A stretch of 64,000 bases of DNA from Sphingobium yanoikuyae. GTDB lineage: Bacteria > Pseudomonadota > Alphaproteobacteria > Sphingomonadales > Sphingomonadaceae. Positions 25,663 through 34,807 of this stretch are shown in pieces; the stretch's first letter is position 1; each line of letters starts with the position of its first letter. The DNA lies in contig NZ_CP139979.1 of assembly GCF_034424525.1 (NCBI RefSeq), positions 1,240,001 to 1,304,000 on the forward strand, read 5' to 3'. Below the pieces are notes generated by a model. It was not told where the DNA came from, made no database searches, and was given only the letters and a program-made list of their open reading frames with translations. A program made the translations under genes and the position numbers.

Positions 25663-27804
25663 ATGAAACTCCAATTTCTGCCTCTCGAAAGCCTGTGCGT
25701 CAGCCGCCTCAACATGCGGCATGGGCGCAAGCAGCCCGACCTTGCCAATCTTCTTCCGAGCATTCGCAAGCGGGGCATTCTCCAGCCGCTCCTTGTTCGC
25801 CCGCTATGCGTCGGCGCAAGTCCGGCGCCGGGACAGGGCAGCAACAGTGCCGGGACCGGCCGCCCGCCGGACGCGAGCAGTGCGCCGCTTGCGCCCACCC
25901 ATGAAATCCTTGCCGGGCGCCGCCGCTATCATGCTGCCTGCCTGATAGCGGCGGAAGAGCGGGACGCTACGAGCGAGGATCGCGCCATTCCCTGCGCGAT
26001 CCTCGAGGAAGGCGACGACGCTGCCGCGCTCGAGGCTTCGCTGCTCGAGAATGCGGCGCGGCTCGATCCCGACGAAGTGACCCAATGGGAGAGCTTCGTG
26101 CGGCTGGTGAAGGCAGGGCGGGACATACCGGCCATTGCCGACATGTTCGCGCTTCCGCCGCTTGCCGTGCGGCGCATTCTGGCGCTGGGCAATCTCCTGC
26201 CGCGCATCCGGACCCTCTATGCCCGCGACGAGATCGACCGGGCGACGATCCGGCATCTCACTCTCGCGACCAAGCGGCAGCAACGCGAATGGCTGGACCT
26301 GCGCGAGGCCCCTGGCCAGCATGCGCCCACGGGGCACATGCTGCGGCAATGGCTGATGGGCGGGGCCGCGATCCCCGTGCGCCACGCATTGTTCGACGTG
26401 CCATCAAGCGGCCTTGAAACACGCGCCGACCTGTTCGGCGAGGATGCCTATTTCCTCGATCCCGAGGCCTTCTGGGCCGCCCAGAATGCGGTCATCGCGA
26501 ACCGTCGCGAGGCGTGGCTGGCATCTGGCTGGCGCGAGGTCGTCATCGTGCCGCCCGACAGCCATTTTGCGCTTTGGGAACATGAGAAATGCCCCAAGCG
26601 CAAGGGCGGGCGTATCTATGTCGATGTTCGTGCGTCGGGCGAGACGGTCATCCACGAAGCCTATGTGCGGCGCGGCGAGACACGGAAGAGCGGCCGGGAT
26701 GAGGACGGGCCTGATGGCTCTGGCGCCCAGCGTTCGCTTCGCCCCGAAATGACCAGCAGCCTTGCCGCCTATGTCGATCTGCATCGCCATGCCGCGCTGC
26801 GCGTCGAACTGCTCGAACGGCCCGATATTGCCCTTCGCCTGATGCTCGCCCATGCCATGGCAGGCGCGCTGCACTGGCATGTCCATGCCGACCCCCAGCA
26901 GGCCCGCCGCGCCGATATCGCACAAAGTCTGGCGACCGCCCCGGCACAGATGGAATTTGCCGCCCGGCGCGCGGCCCTGCTGGCGACAATCGGCCTCGCT
27001 GAGGACGAGCCGTCGCTGTGCGACATGCGGGGCGGGGAGGCCCGCCTCCTCCGCCTGTTCCAGCGGCTCCTCGATCTGCCCGACAAGAGCTGTCTCGACG
27101 TCGTCGCCATGCTGATGGCCGAGAGCCTCGCCTGTGGCAGCGCGACCCTTGCCCATCTGGGGCCATTGCTCGGGGTCGATATGGGCAAATGGTGGCGCGG
27201 CGATACGGTTCTTCCTGCCCTCGTCCGCGATCGCGAACTGCTGCTCGCACTCCTGGCCGACGTCGCGGGCGAAAGCGTCGCCCGGGCGAACGGCGCGACC
27301 AGAAGCACAACGTTGCGCATGATGCTGGGCGACCACCTGACCCATGGCAATGGCCGCGCGGCGCCTGAGGGATGGGTGCCGCGCTGGATGGCGTTCCCGC
27401 CGGGCGCCTACAGCGCGCGCGGCGGCGTACCGATGATCGACGCGGACCAGCGCGCCGGCGAAGCACTGGCCGGCAATGAGGGAGCCGGGCTGACAAAAGG
27501 GGATCACGAGCATGAAGCAAGGCCCGCTGTCAGCGCCGTGGGCCCCGGTGCGGCGATCGATGCAACCGGGCCCGACTGCGACGAGCGTGACAGTTGGTAC
27601 TCGGGCCCTATGGGACCGGACGCATTGGTACCGGAGGGCGGGACAGTATCTGGCGCGCCTGTGGCCGCCATATCGGCGCAAGACGAGGCGGTCGGCGACT
27701 GCGCTGCCCCGGCCAAGGACATGCCGGGAGCGCAGCAGGCGGCGGGGGATGTCGGTGTGCCTGCGTCCGATATGCCCGGGTCGAGAGAGGCAAGGGCTGC
27801 CTGA
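25663..27804 (+). CDS. ParB/RepB-type partition protein of an integrative element
   Basis: Centromere-binding-like protein of 713 aa, much longer than chromosomal ParB. Seen: N-terminal ParB/Srx domain (LESLCVSRLNMRHGRKQPDL, LLPSIRKRGILQPLLVRP, HEILAGRRRYHAACLIA, LEASLLENAARLDPDEVTQW), split by a Gly/Ser/Pro-rich insertion at about residues 51-80. An HTH follows (DIPAIADMFALPPLAVRRIL, LGNLLPRI, DRATIRHLTL), then a long C-terminal region of unknown role. The last ~110 residues are low-complexity and acidic. ParB proteins of this type are typical of alphaproteobacterial integrative elements, where they may regulate or stabilise the excised circle. Confidence 0.85.
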   Translation: MKLQFLPLESLCVSRLNMRHGRKQPDLANLLPSIRKRGILQPLLVRPLCVGASPAPGQGSNSAGTGRPPDASSAPLAPTHEILAGRRRYHAACLIAAEERDATSEDRAIPCAILEEGDDAAALEASLLENAARLDPDEVTQWESFVRLVKAGRDIPAIADMFALPPLAVRRILALGNLLPRIRTLYARDEIDRATIRHLTLATKRQQREWLDLREAPGQHAPTGHMLRQWLMGGAAIPVRHALFDVPSSGLETRADLFGEDAYFLDPEAFWAAQNAVIANRREAWLASGWREVVIVPPDSHFALWEHEKCPKRKGGRIYVDVRASGETVIHEAYVRRGETRKSGRDEDGPDGSGAQRSLRPEMTSSLAAYVDLHRHAALRVELLERPDIALRLMLAHAMAGALHWHVHADPQQARRADIAQSLATAPAQMEFAARRAALLATIGLAEDEPSLCDMRGGEARLLRLFQRLLDLPDKSCLDVVAMLMAESLACGSATLAHLGPLLGVDMGKWWRGDTVLPALVRDRELLLALLADVAGESVARANGATRSTTLRMMLGDHLTHGNGRAAPEGWVPRWMAFPPGAYSARGGVPMIDADQRAGEALAGNEGAGLTKGDHEHEARPAVSAVGPGAAIDATGPDCDERDSWYSGPMGPDALVPEGGTVSGAPVAAISAQDEAVGDCAAPAKDMPGAQQAAGDVGVPASDMPGSREARAA

Positions 27805-27967
27805 TGAAAGGAGCGGGCGCCCTGGCGCCCGCTCCCGATCGCGCGTGGCTTGCAAGGCGCATGGGCGGAAACTGGCCGCGCACGGGCACGAAAGAAGAGG
27901 GCATATGCGAGGGGGGGCGGTCTGAAAATCCGGCGGTCTGCAGGGCCGTTTGTAGCTGACCGAAAAA

Positions 27968-28010
27968 TTCGCCGCCGCCCGCGCCGCTGCGCAGCGCGGG
28001 CGGCGGCGAA
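27968..28010. repeat. 17-bp perfect inverted repeat after parB
   Basis: Arms TTCGCCGCCGCCCGCGC (27968-27984) and its complement (27994-28010) with a 9-nt spacer. It has no T-run, so it is not a standard terminator. The surrounding gap 27805-28679 (875 bp) holds no recognisable gene; its end carries the second copy of the ardC-type leader. Confidence 0.6.
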
Positions 28011-28529
28011 GCACGGATGGGACCGAAGGCCTGCGCGGCTTGCTCCGCGCTGTCCTGCCGACCGTGGGACGATCCGGGTGCCGATCGGGAAAAGGCGGCC
28101 CCGGCGGCGGACCCTGACCCGGGATCGGCGGCGCTGCGCCGGGCCGCAAGGCGCATGCTCTCGATCCTGCTGTGCCGGGGGTTCCGAAACATGGTGCCGG
28201 AGGGCGGCCCGCGCTGGGGCGGCGCACCCTTCTGTCCCCTGCGGCCAACGGTCCCGCCGCCTATGTCTCCCGCCCAGCTCCTTGAGCCGGCGATAACGCC
28301 CCCCGGGGCGGAACCAGGAAGCGGCGTTTGCGAATGCAAATCTGTCGGATCGAAAGCAGGAATATGCGGCGCTTTGCCGCTGGCAAATCATGTCTGGCAT
28401 CCTGTGCGGGCATCGCTCGTCCGCCTGCCGTACGGCACGAACCTTCCGGCGCCATCCACGTCGACCTGGTCCGGCCACCACCCGCCTGCAACCGGCCTTG
28501 CTGCCTTATTTCCCCGCCCATCGCGATGG

Positions 28530-28660
28530 GCTCCTCGCGGCGCTTCGCTCCAAATAAGGCGCGCGCCCGGTCCTGCGCTCCCGCTTCGGCCCTGCGGGTG
28601 CAGGCGGCCGGCTGGGGCCGGTCCGCTGGTCTGTGTGTCGCCCGGGATGGTCCGGGACGC
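28530..28660 (+). promoter_or_regulatory. second copy of the conserved element leader, upstream of the DUF736 gene
   Basis: Shares ATGGGCTCCTC, then CGGCCCTGCGGGTGCA followed by G-GCGGCCGGC, then TGTCGCCC, with the leader of ardC, in the same order and orientation. The copies diverge between these blocks, as expected for a structured RNA or multi-site operator rather than a recent duplication. Confidence 0.5.
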
Positions 28661-28679
28661 ACAGCCAAGGAGACTGAAA

Positions 28680-29000
28680 ATGCCCGCAATCGGTTTTGTC
28701 ACCCGCGATGGCCACGGCTTCAAGGGCCAGCTTCGCACCCTCTCGATCCGCACCGATATCGAGATCATTCCCAACAGCCGCAAGACCAGTGAGGTCCAGC
28801 CCGATTTCAGGGTCGTTGCCGCCGGCGCGGATGTCGGGGCGGGATGGCTGCGGCGCGGCGAAATGTCCGGCAAGGACTATGTGTCGCTGAGCCTGGCTGC
28901 CCCCGAGTTCGGGCCCCGCCGCCTCTATGCCAATCTCGGCCGTGCCGCGGGCCAGGATGATGACGACGCCTTCGCCATCATCTGGAACCCGAACGACTAG
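28680..29000 (+). CDS. DUF736 family protein
   Basis: Small protein of 106 aa found almost only on alphaproteobacterial plasmids and integrative elements; function unknown. Seen: the family start MPAIGFVTRDGHGFKGQLRT, the central DIEIIPNSRKTSEVQPDFRV, and the end YVSLSLAAPEFGPRRLYANL followed by DAFAIIWNP. AAGGAG lies 7 nt before the ATG. It is preceded by the shared leader and followed by the HTH-TraF-transglycosylase operon. Confidence 0.9.
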   Translation: MPAIGFVTRDGHGFKGQLRTLSIRTDIEIIPNSRKTSEVQPDFRVVAAGADVGAGWLRRGEMSGKDYVSLSLAAPEFGPRRLYANLGRAAGQDDDDAFAIIWNPND

Positions 29001-29174
29001 CCCTTCGGGGCCGGCCCCCGCGCTCCAGCAGAGCGTGGGGGCCGATGGCCCGAACGGGCTTGGCGGGACGGTCGAATTCAGATGGCCCCGATTGCGACCC
29101 TGCCGATGCATCGACCCGGACGGCAAAGCCCTGCCGAACGGACCATGTCGGTCCGCGCAAGAAGGGCAAATCCC

Positions 29175-29399
29175 ATGGACGATAGCGACAAGCGCGCCCG
29201 CGTCGCGCGACAGACCAATCCCTTTCTCACGATGAAACAGGCCGCCTTTCATCTCGGGCTTTCGCTGCGCAGTTTCCAGCGTCTCCAGGCCGCCGGAACG
29301 GGCCCTCGCGGGCGCCGCCACGGGCGCAGCTGGCGCTTCCATATCGATGATATCGAGGCCTGGTCGCGGGGCGGTGCCACAGGCGGCGATCATGACTGA
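29175..29399 (+). CDS. excisionase/AlpA-like helix-turn-helix protein
   Basis: Small DNA-binding protein of 74 aa with a MerR/excisionase-type wing: FLTMKQAAFHLGLSLRSFQR (recognition helix), GTGPRGRRHGRSWRFHIDDI (wing), EAWSRG. Such proteins regulate the transfer operon or excision. Its stop overlaps the traF start by 8 nt (ATGACTGA), so it leads a coupled set with traF and the lytic transglycosylase gene. Confidence 0.8.
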   Translation: MDDSDKRARVARQTNPFLTMKQAAFHLGLSLRSFQRLQAAGTGPRGRRHGRSWRFHIDDIEAWSRGGATGGDHD

Positions 29400-29976
29400 T
29401 CCCCGCCTTGCCGCCGTGATGGCTTGGGGGAAGGCGCTGCGAGCGCAGAAACTGGCCCGGCTGCGATTGCGCCGCCGCTGCTGTCTAGGCCTTGGCGCAC
29501 TGGTGCTGTCACTGGGGGCAAGCATCGTCTTTCCGCCGCGTCCGCGTCTTGTCTGGAATGCGAGCGCCAGCGCTCCGATCGGCCTCTATCGCGTCATGCC
29601 GGGCGCGCATCTGGCGCGCGGCGACATGGTCATCGCCTGGGCCCCATATCCTGCCCGTCTGCTGGCCGCGCGCCGGAACTATCTCCCCTTCAACGTGCCG
29701 CTGGTCAAGACCGTGGTGGGCGTGCCGGGCGATATCATCTGCGCCCGCGATGGCGCCATCCTCGTCAATGGCCGGCTTGTCGCCCAGCGCCAGGCGCGCG
29801 ACGGCGCGGGGCGACCGCTGCCGCGCTGGCGGGGCTGCGAGGGCCTCGGCCCGACCCGCTTCCTCCTCCTGATGGAGGCTGCCCCAAGCTCATTTGACGG
29901 TCGCTATTTCGGCAGTTCCGAGCGCGCCGACATCATCGGCCGCGCGACCCTGCTCTGGGGAGGATCAGGGACATGA
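29392..29976 (+). CDS. traF: S26-family signal peptidase, TraF type
   Basis: Membrane-bound conjugative-transfer peptidase of 194 aa that matures or cyclises pilin in RP4-like systems. Seen: one membrane helix (CCLGLGALVLSLGASIVF, about residues 29-46), the catalytic Ser in WNASASAPIGLYRV, the Lys in VPLVKTVVGVPGD, and the late box SSFDGRYFG-ERADIIGRA. ATG 29392 lies inside the end of the HTH gene. Its stop overlaps the transglycosylase start (ATGA at 29973-29976). The pilus genes it would serve are absent from the window. Confidence 0.88.
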   Translation: MTDPRLAAVMAWGKALRAQKLARLRLRRRCCLGLGALVLSLGASIVFPPRPRLVWNASASAPIGLYRVMPGAHLARGDMVIAWAPYPARLLAARRNYLPFNVPLVKTVVGVPGDIICARDGAILVNGRLVAQRQARDGAGRPLPRWRGCEGLGPTRFLLLMEAAPSSFDGRYFGSSERADIIGRATLLWGGSGT

Positions 29977-30764
29977 TCGGGGCCTGGTCCGTCCCGATCG
30001 CGGCCGCTGCCTTTCTCCTGGCCGGTCTGGCCGGCGAGGATCGCGCCATTGCAGTGCCACCCGGCTTCGATGCGCGCATCGATCCGCATATTGATCCAGG
30101 CTTCGATCCGGGCCCCGACGGGCGGCTGTCGCGCTGGGCCCTTCCGGTCAATGACGCCGCGCGCCGGTTCGGCCTGCCCGCCCGCTGGATCTTGGCCGTC
30201 ATGCAGATCGAGAGCGGCGGCCAGACCATGCGGCAAGGCCGGCCGATCCGCAGTGTGGCAGGCGCCATGGGTTTGATGCAGCTGATGCCGGGCACCTGGG
30301 CGGCGATGCGGCTGCGCCATGGGCTGGGTGACGATCCCGACGCGCCGATCGACAATATCCTGGCGGGCACCGCCTATCTCGCCCAGATGCATGCGCGCTT
30401 TGGCTATCCCGGTCTGTTCGCCGCCTATCATGCCGGCCCCGGCCGCTATGCCCAATATCTGGGCGGGCGCGCACTCCCCCTCGAAACGCGGCTCTATGTG
30501 GCGCGGATACGGGCGCTGCTGGAATCCGGGCGCCCGGTCTTGGGCGATGTAATCATGATGGCCGGCGCGGCCCAGGATCGCCGTCCCGAACCCTCGGGAC
30601 TGTTCGTCCTGGGCGGGCCCCTTTCGGCGGCCCGGGCGGATGAGGGGCCGGCGGTGCGGGCGCCGGCGATGGCCACCGATCGCGACGATGCCGATGCGTA
30701 TGCGTTTCTGCCCGGCATCGACCGCGCGCGCGATCGTCTGTTTGCAATCCAGACCCGTCCCTGA
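29973..30764 (+). CDS. lytic transglycosylase (SLT domain) of the transfer operon
   Basis: Exported muramidase-like enzyme of 263 aa that opens peptidoglycan for the transfer apparatus. Seen: signal peptide (WSVPIAAAAFLLAGLAG), an Asp/Pro repeat linker (DARIDPHIDPGFDPGPDG), then the SLT core with catalytic Glu in ILAVMQIESGGQ, GAMGLMQLMPGTW, DNILAGTAYLAQMHARFG and the AAYHAGPGRY motif. It is translationally coupled to traF. The C-terminal third is low-complexity. Confidence 0.9.
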   Translation: MIGAWSVPIAAAAFLLAGLAGEDRAIAVPPGFDARIDPHIDPGFDPGPDGRLSRWALPVNDAARRFGLPARWILAVMQIESGGQTMRQGRPIRSVAGAMGLMQLMPGTWAAMRLRHGLGDDPDAPIDNILAGTAYLAQMHARFGYPGLFAAYHAGPGRYAQYLGGRALPLETRLYVARIRALLESGRPVLGDVIMMAGAAQDRRPEPSGLFVLGGPLSAARADEGPAVRAPAMATDRDDADAYAFLPGIDRARDRLFAIQTRP

Positions 30765-31102
30765 CGGAAGCATTCGCCTGCTCGGGACGTGACATCGCTA
30801 TTGCCCGGATAGGGGCATATGCCCTGGGGCGAGGTCAGCGCATGCAGGAGAGGGAGAGAAGCTCATCTCGGCAAGGCCCAGCATGACGGCCGGCGGCGGG
30901 GCTGATCAAGGCCGGCGGCCCCTCCAATTTTGCCGGGAAGAAGGAGCGCGCTGCGCGCGCGCGTCTTTTTGATGGCAGCCCGACAAAATCGGTTCCTCCG
31001 CCGCCGCTGGCGCGGCGCTGCGCGGCCCTGACAGCCCCGCCACCGCCCGTCGATCGAGGACTGTTCTCGAAGAGAGAGGACAGGCAATTGATGGAGGATA
31101 TC

Positions 31103-31489
31103 ATGCATCTGGATTTCGAGGCCCGGACCGGCGCACGCAAGGCAGTGACGCTGATGTGGACACGCGCGGCAGGAGGGCAGGCGTTCGCCAGGCCCAGCGG
31201 GCAGGGCAGCGCACAGGCGAGCGGCAGTGGCGCAGCGGCCCATGGCATGGACGCGGAAGAGGATAGCCTGTGGGACGCACGGATCGCGGAGCGCTGGCTC
31301 GGCGCCTATGAAGGCGAGGTCGAGGACGGGGAGGAATGGGATTTGGTCGCGATCCTGGGGCAGGTGGCAGGGGTCTGGTTCGCCGCGACGATGCTGGTCG
31401 ACGGAGAAGGCGCCCCGCGGCAAGTGGGGGCGCGCCGAAATCTGCCGAGCAAATGGGCGGCGTTGCGGGCATTCCGGCAATGGCGCTGA
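31103..31489 (+). CDS. hypothetical protein of the integrative element
   Basis: Predicted 128-aa acidic protein not recognised by family. ATG 31103 is chosen for GGAGG 5 nt upstream; the in-frame ATG 31088 lacks one. The N-terminal third is Gly/Ala/Ser-rich and the C-terminal half looks folded (LWDARIAERWLGAYEGEVED, LVAILGQVAGVWFAATMLVD). A T-run terminator follows within 70 bp. It sits between the transglycosylase and relaxase genes, where elements of this kind often carry small unknown genes. The gap 30765-31102 before it shows no feature. Confidence 0.6.
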   Translation: MHLDFEARTGARKAVTLMWTRAAGGQAFARPSGQGSAQASGSGAAAHGMDAEEDSLWDARIAERWLGAYEGEVEDGEEWDLVAILGQVAGVWFAATMLVDGEGAPRQVGARRNLPSKWAALRAFRQWR

Positions 31490-31513
31490 CCAGAGGAACG
31501 GCATTTTCGAAGG

Positions 31514-31556
31514 CCCGGTTCACGACATCGATCGATGTCGGGACCGGGTCTTTTTT
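31514..31556 (+). terminator. rho-independent terminator with an 18-bp palindromic core
   Basis: CCCGGT...ACCGGG arms enclose the perfect palindrome CGACATCGATCGATGTCG (31523-31540) and are followed by TCTTTTTT. It ends the hypothetical gene at 31103-31489. The remaining gap to the relaxase (to 31902) has no recognisable gene. Confidence 0.75.
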
Positions 31557-31902
31557 CGCGCGGATCGCCGGCGCTGCAATCGCGGGTGCTGCAAGCGATG
31601 GTGGTGCAATCGCGAGTTCTGGGGCGCCGTCATGCGAACAAGAGGCGTCGGGATCGTGAAGCGGAGAGGTCGTGGCGAAGGGAAGGGCGCGGAGGGCAAG
31701 ATAAAAGCACCGACACCCATTGGGCGCCAAGTGATTGTCTGCACGTCCTTTTCTGTGGTGTCGTCGGCTTGTCGGGGCGCCTGGACCAGTGTCGGTCGGG
31801 TGCCCGGCCGCAGATTTCCGGGCCTCCGGGCAGCACTGCGGGTCGGCTGGTGCCTCGTCGGGCATGATGGAGGCGAGAGCGGCCTGCACAGGATATTGAA
31901 GC

Positions 31903-33906
31903 ATGGTCGATGACGATGATCTGGAACCCCGGCTTGGCCGGATCGGTCGCGGGCGCGGGCCTTCGGCAAGGCGCTATGCCGGCGCGGTTCTGGCGGCGAC
32001 CAATCTGGCGCGCGGTGGCCCGCGCGGAACGGGCGCAGCCAGTCGCTTTGCCGGCCACCGCAATGGACGCGGTGCAGGGATCGGCCGGCTGCTTGCAAGC
32101 CGCGATCGCCACGCTCTCTATCGCCGTCGGCGCGTCGTCGTGAAGGCCCGGATCGTCCGGCTCGGCGGAGGCGGAATCGGTGGCGCAAAGGCGCATTTGC
32201 GCTATCTCCAGCGCGATGGAACGACGCGCGAGGGGGAGCGCGGGCAGCTTTATGGTGCGCAGGATGTGACGGTGGATGGTCAGCAATTCCTTGGCCGCAG
32301 CGAGGGCGACAGGCATCAGTTCCGCTTCATCGTGGCGCCCGAGGATGGCGCGCAATATAGCGATCTTCGACCGCTTGTGCGGCGGCTCATGACCCGGATG
32401 GAAGGCGATCTGGGGACCAGGCTCGACTGGATCGCGGTCGATCATTTCAACACGGGCCATCCCCACAGCCACATTCTGCTGCGCGGCGTGGATGATCGCG
32501 GAAAAGACCTCGTCATCGCTCGCGATTATATCAGCCAGGGCCTGCGGGAGCGGGCCGCCGAACTGGTGGATCTTGATCTCGGGCCAAGAAGCGACCGGGA
32601 AATCAGGGCGAGCCGGCGCGCAGAAATTGGGCAGGCGCGCTGGACCTCGATCGACCGGACGCTGGTGCGTGCGGCCGACGCGGAGCGGATGATCTCGCCG
32701 CGCGCCCGCGATCCGTTCGAGCATGATCTGCGTGCCGGCCGTCTTGCACAGCTCGGCCGGATGGGCCTTGCCGACCCTGTCGGAGCGGGCCGCTGGCAGC
32801 TTGCTGCTGATCTTGAAGCGACGCTGCGCGCAATGGGCGAGAAGGGCGATATCATCCGCACCCTGCAACGCGAATATGCAAGAGCATCGCGCCCGCTTGT
32901 CCCTTCAGCCATGCGCATTCATGATCCTGCGCTGGCGGGTGACGAGCCGCTCACCGGGCGCGTGCTGGCACGCGGGCTTGCCGATGAGCATGCCGGCCGT
33001 GAATATCTCATCGTCGAAGGCGTGGATGGCAACAGCCATTATGTGGCGCTTGGCAAGGCGCAGGTCGATGGCGGCGGACCGGAGAGTCTCCCCGATGGCA
33101 TATTACCCGGTACCATCGTCGATATCCGCGCACGAAACCCAGGTTTGCGACCCGCCGACCGTACCATCGCTGCCATCGCCAGGAACAATGGCGGCCTTTA
33201 TGACCGCGATGCGCATCTGGACGCTGACCCAACCGCGTCGCCGGCTTTTCTCGATCGGCATGAGCGCCGGCTGGAGGCGCTGCGCAGGCCGCTCGGCCTG
33301 ACGCGCACGGCCGACGGGGCCTGGATGATCCCGGCGGATCATCTCGAGCGGGTGATGGCCCATGAAGCAGGTCAGGCCCGGGATCGGCCGGTCAAGGTCG
33401 AATTGCGCGCGCCGGTTCCGCTCGAAAGGATGACAGGGGCACATGCCTCGACCTGGCTCGATCATTTGCTGGTCGGCGATGGCGAGGCGCAGCTGCGCGA
33501 CGCGGGTTTCGGGGCGGAGGCAAGGGCTGCACTCGCTGCGCGCCGTGCCTGGCTGATCGGCGAGGGCCTCGCCAGGCAGGAGGGCGCCACGACCCATTAT
33601 GTGCCCCGCATGCTCGGCCAGTTGCAGCAGCGGGAACTGGGGCGGGTCGCCGAACGGCTCGCCCGTCAAATGGCCTTGCCCTATCGCGATGCGGGCGAGG
33701 GCGAACGCATCGAGGGGCGGCTGGTCCGACGCCTGGACCTGATTTCGGGGCGCTTTGCGCTGCTTGAGAATTCCTATGAATTTACCCTCGTCCCCTGGCG
33801 TGGCGCGCTTGATCGCCGTGTTGGCCAGTCGGTCTCGGGCAGGCTCGTCGGTGGCGAGGTCGACTGGCGGTTTGGAAGGGGACGGGCTGGGCCAGGCCTT
33901 GGCTGA
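31903..33906 (+). CDS. VirD2-like relaxase / mobilisation nuclease with DUF3363 domain
   Basis: Nicks the transfer origin and pilots the DNA strand during conjugation. The 667-aa product has a basic N-terminus, the conserved block VVVKARIVRLGGGGIGGAKAHLRYLQRDGT, and the metal-binding three-His motif in IAVDHFNTGHPHSHILLRG. It continues with DLVIARDYISQGLRERAAEL and the DUF3363 C-terminal half (EYLIVEGVDGNSHYVALG, LERMTGAHASTWLDHLL, YRDAGEGERIEGRLVRRLDL). Length is normal. In intact relatives a coupling protein and trb genes follow; here none do. Confidence 0.9.
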   Translation: MVDDDDLEPRLGRIGRGRGPSARRYAGAVLAATNLARGGPRGTGAASRFAGHRNGRGAGIGRLLASRDRHALYRRRRVVVKARIVRLGGGGIGGAKAHLRYLQRDGTTREGERGQLYGAQDVTVDGQQFLGRSEGDRHQFRFIVAPEDGAQYSDLRPLVRRLMTRMEGDLGTRLDWIAVDHFNTGHPHSHILLRGVDDRGKDLVIARDYISQGLRERAAELVDLDLGPRSDREIRASRRAEIGQARWTSIDRTLVRAADAERMISPRARDPFEHDLRAGRLAQLGRMGLADPVGAGRWQLAADLEATLRAMGEKGDIIRTLQREYARASRPLVPSAMRIHDPALAGDEPLTGRVLARGLADEHAGREYLIVEGVDGNSHYVALGKAQVDGGGPESLPDGILPGTIVDIRARNPGLRPADRTIAAIARNNGGLYDRDAHLDADPTASPAFLDRHERRLEALRRPLGLTRTADGAWMIPADHLERVMAHEAGQARDRPVKVELRAPVPLERMTGAHASTWLDHLLVGDGEAQLRDAGFGAEARAALAARRAWLIGEGLARQEGATTHYVPRMLGQLQQRELGRVAERLARQMALPYRDAGEGERIEGRLVRRLDLISGRFALLENSYEFTLVPWRGALDRRVGQSVSGRLVGGEVDWRFGRGRAGPGLG

Positions 33907-34807
33907 GCGGTCGATCTGTCATTGCGCGAGCCGTTCAATGGGCCAGCCTGGCATCAAGTGAACCTGTCATCGGTAACTGGGTATCGATAAGGCGAAGAAC
34001 GATCCACCCTGATGGGGTGATAAGACGTAGTCGCTAGCTGCTCCCGCAGCCGGCTGTCGCTCCCAAAAGGTGGGCTTAGCTGCTCGCTGCGCCATCGTGT
34101 CGTGCGAGGCGCGTGATCCATGATTGACGATATCTAGCTGGCAAGAAAGGCTTCAGGCGCGATGCCTTGCGCGCCTAATGGTGCCCCTGACGCACGCCGC
34201 GATGAAGGGCGTCAGGGGCGTTGGGGCGTTAGCAGGGCGCTGCCAACAAATGCAAGCGTTGGACGGTCCGTATTAGAGGGGGCAGCTCGGTGTCTCTACC
34301 CGATGCAAGGGATGACAGCGCAGTATGGGTGTCAGCCTTTCTCGCCGGCTCGGGCAAGGGCATCACGACGGAAAGTCGCCCGCGACGCGCGCTGCGGCCT
34401 ATCGCACATGCTTGTTTGCGATGTCGCAGATTGTGATGCCTGGCGGGCGACATTCTTGCCGGGCGAGTCGATCTCGAGCTTGAGACGCAGCCTTTTGAGG
34501 CGGGTCAATCTGTTGCTGGGCATGGTGGCGTTCCCCTTGTCGCCAGCCTGTCTAGGGATTTTCCGGGCGAGAGGTGCGAATGCCTCACATGAGCGAAAAT
34601 TTACTGGATCAACAGGTTCGGGCGTTTGGAAACGATCTCTTCGCTGCCTTATCGCAAGCCTGCTTCAGGCGCGGAAATCATATAGTCGGAGTGCGACAAG
34701 ATCATCGGTCTCGAAATCCAAGTGACTTAGCGTGCGTTGGCGGCCCCTATCCGATTGCATCATTGGCACGGCATCGACTAGCCTGCATTCCCATGAAGGA
34801 GACGAAT
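33907..34807. other. 900-bp stretch without a recognisable gene
   Basis: No frame on either strand shows family features. Visible structure: an 11-bp perfect inverted repeat GCCCCTGACGC (34183-34193) / GCGTCAGGGGC (34209-34219). GC content drops compared with the element block, and the junction right after the relaxase suggests that the transfer genes were deleted here. Confidence 0.5.

Noticed and set aside
26404..28248. 614-codon open frame on the minus strand
   Set aside because: Antisense to parB and its downstream gap; composition-driven open frame in GC-rich DNA without any domain.
34162..34725. 187-codon open frame on the plus strand, and a short minus frame at 34332-34523
   Set aside because: No ribosome binding site of note, no recognisable fold, and each overlaps the other; not enough support for a gene.
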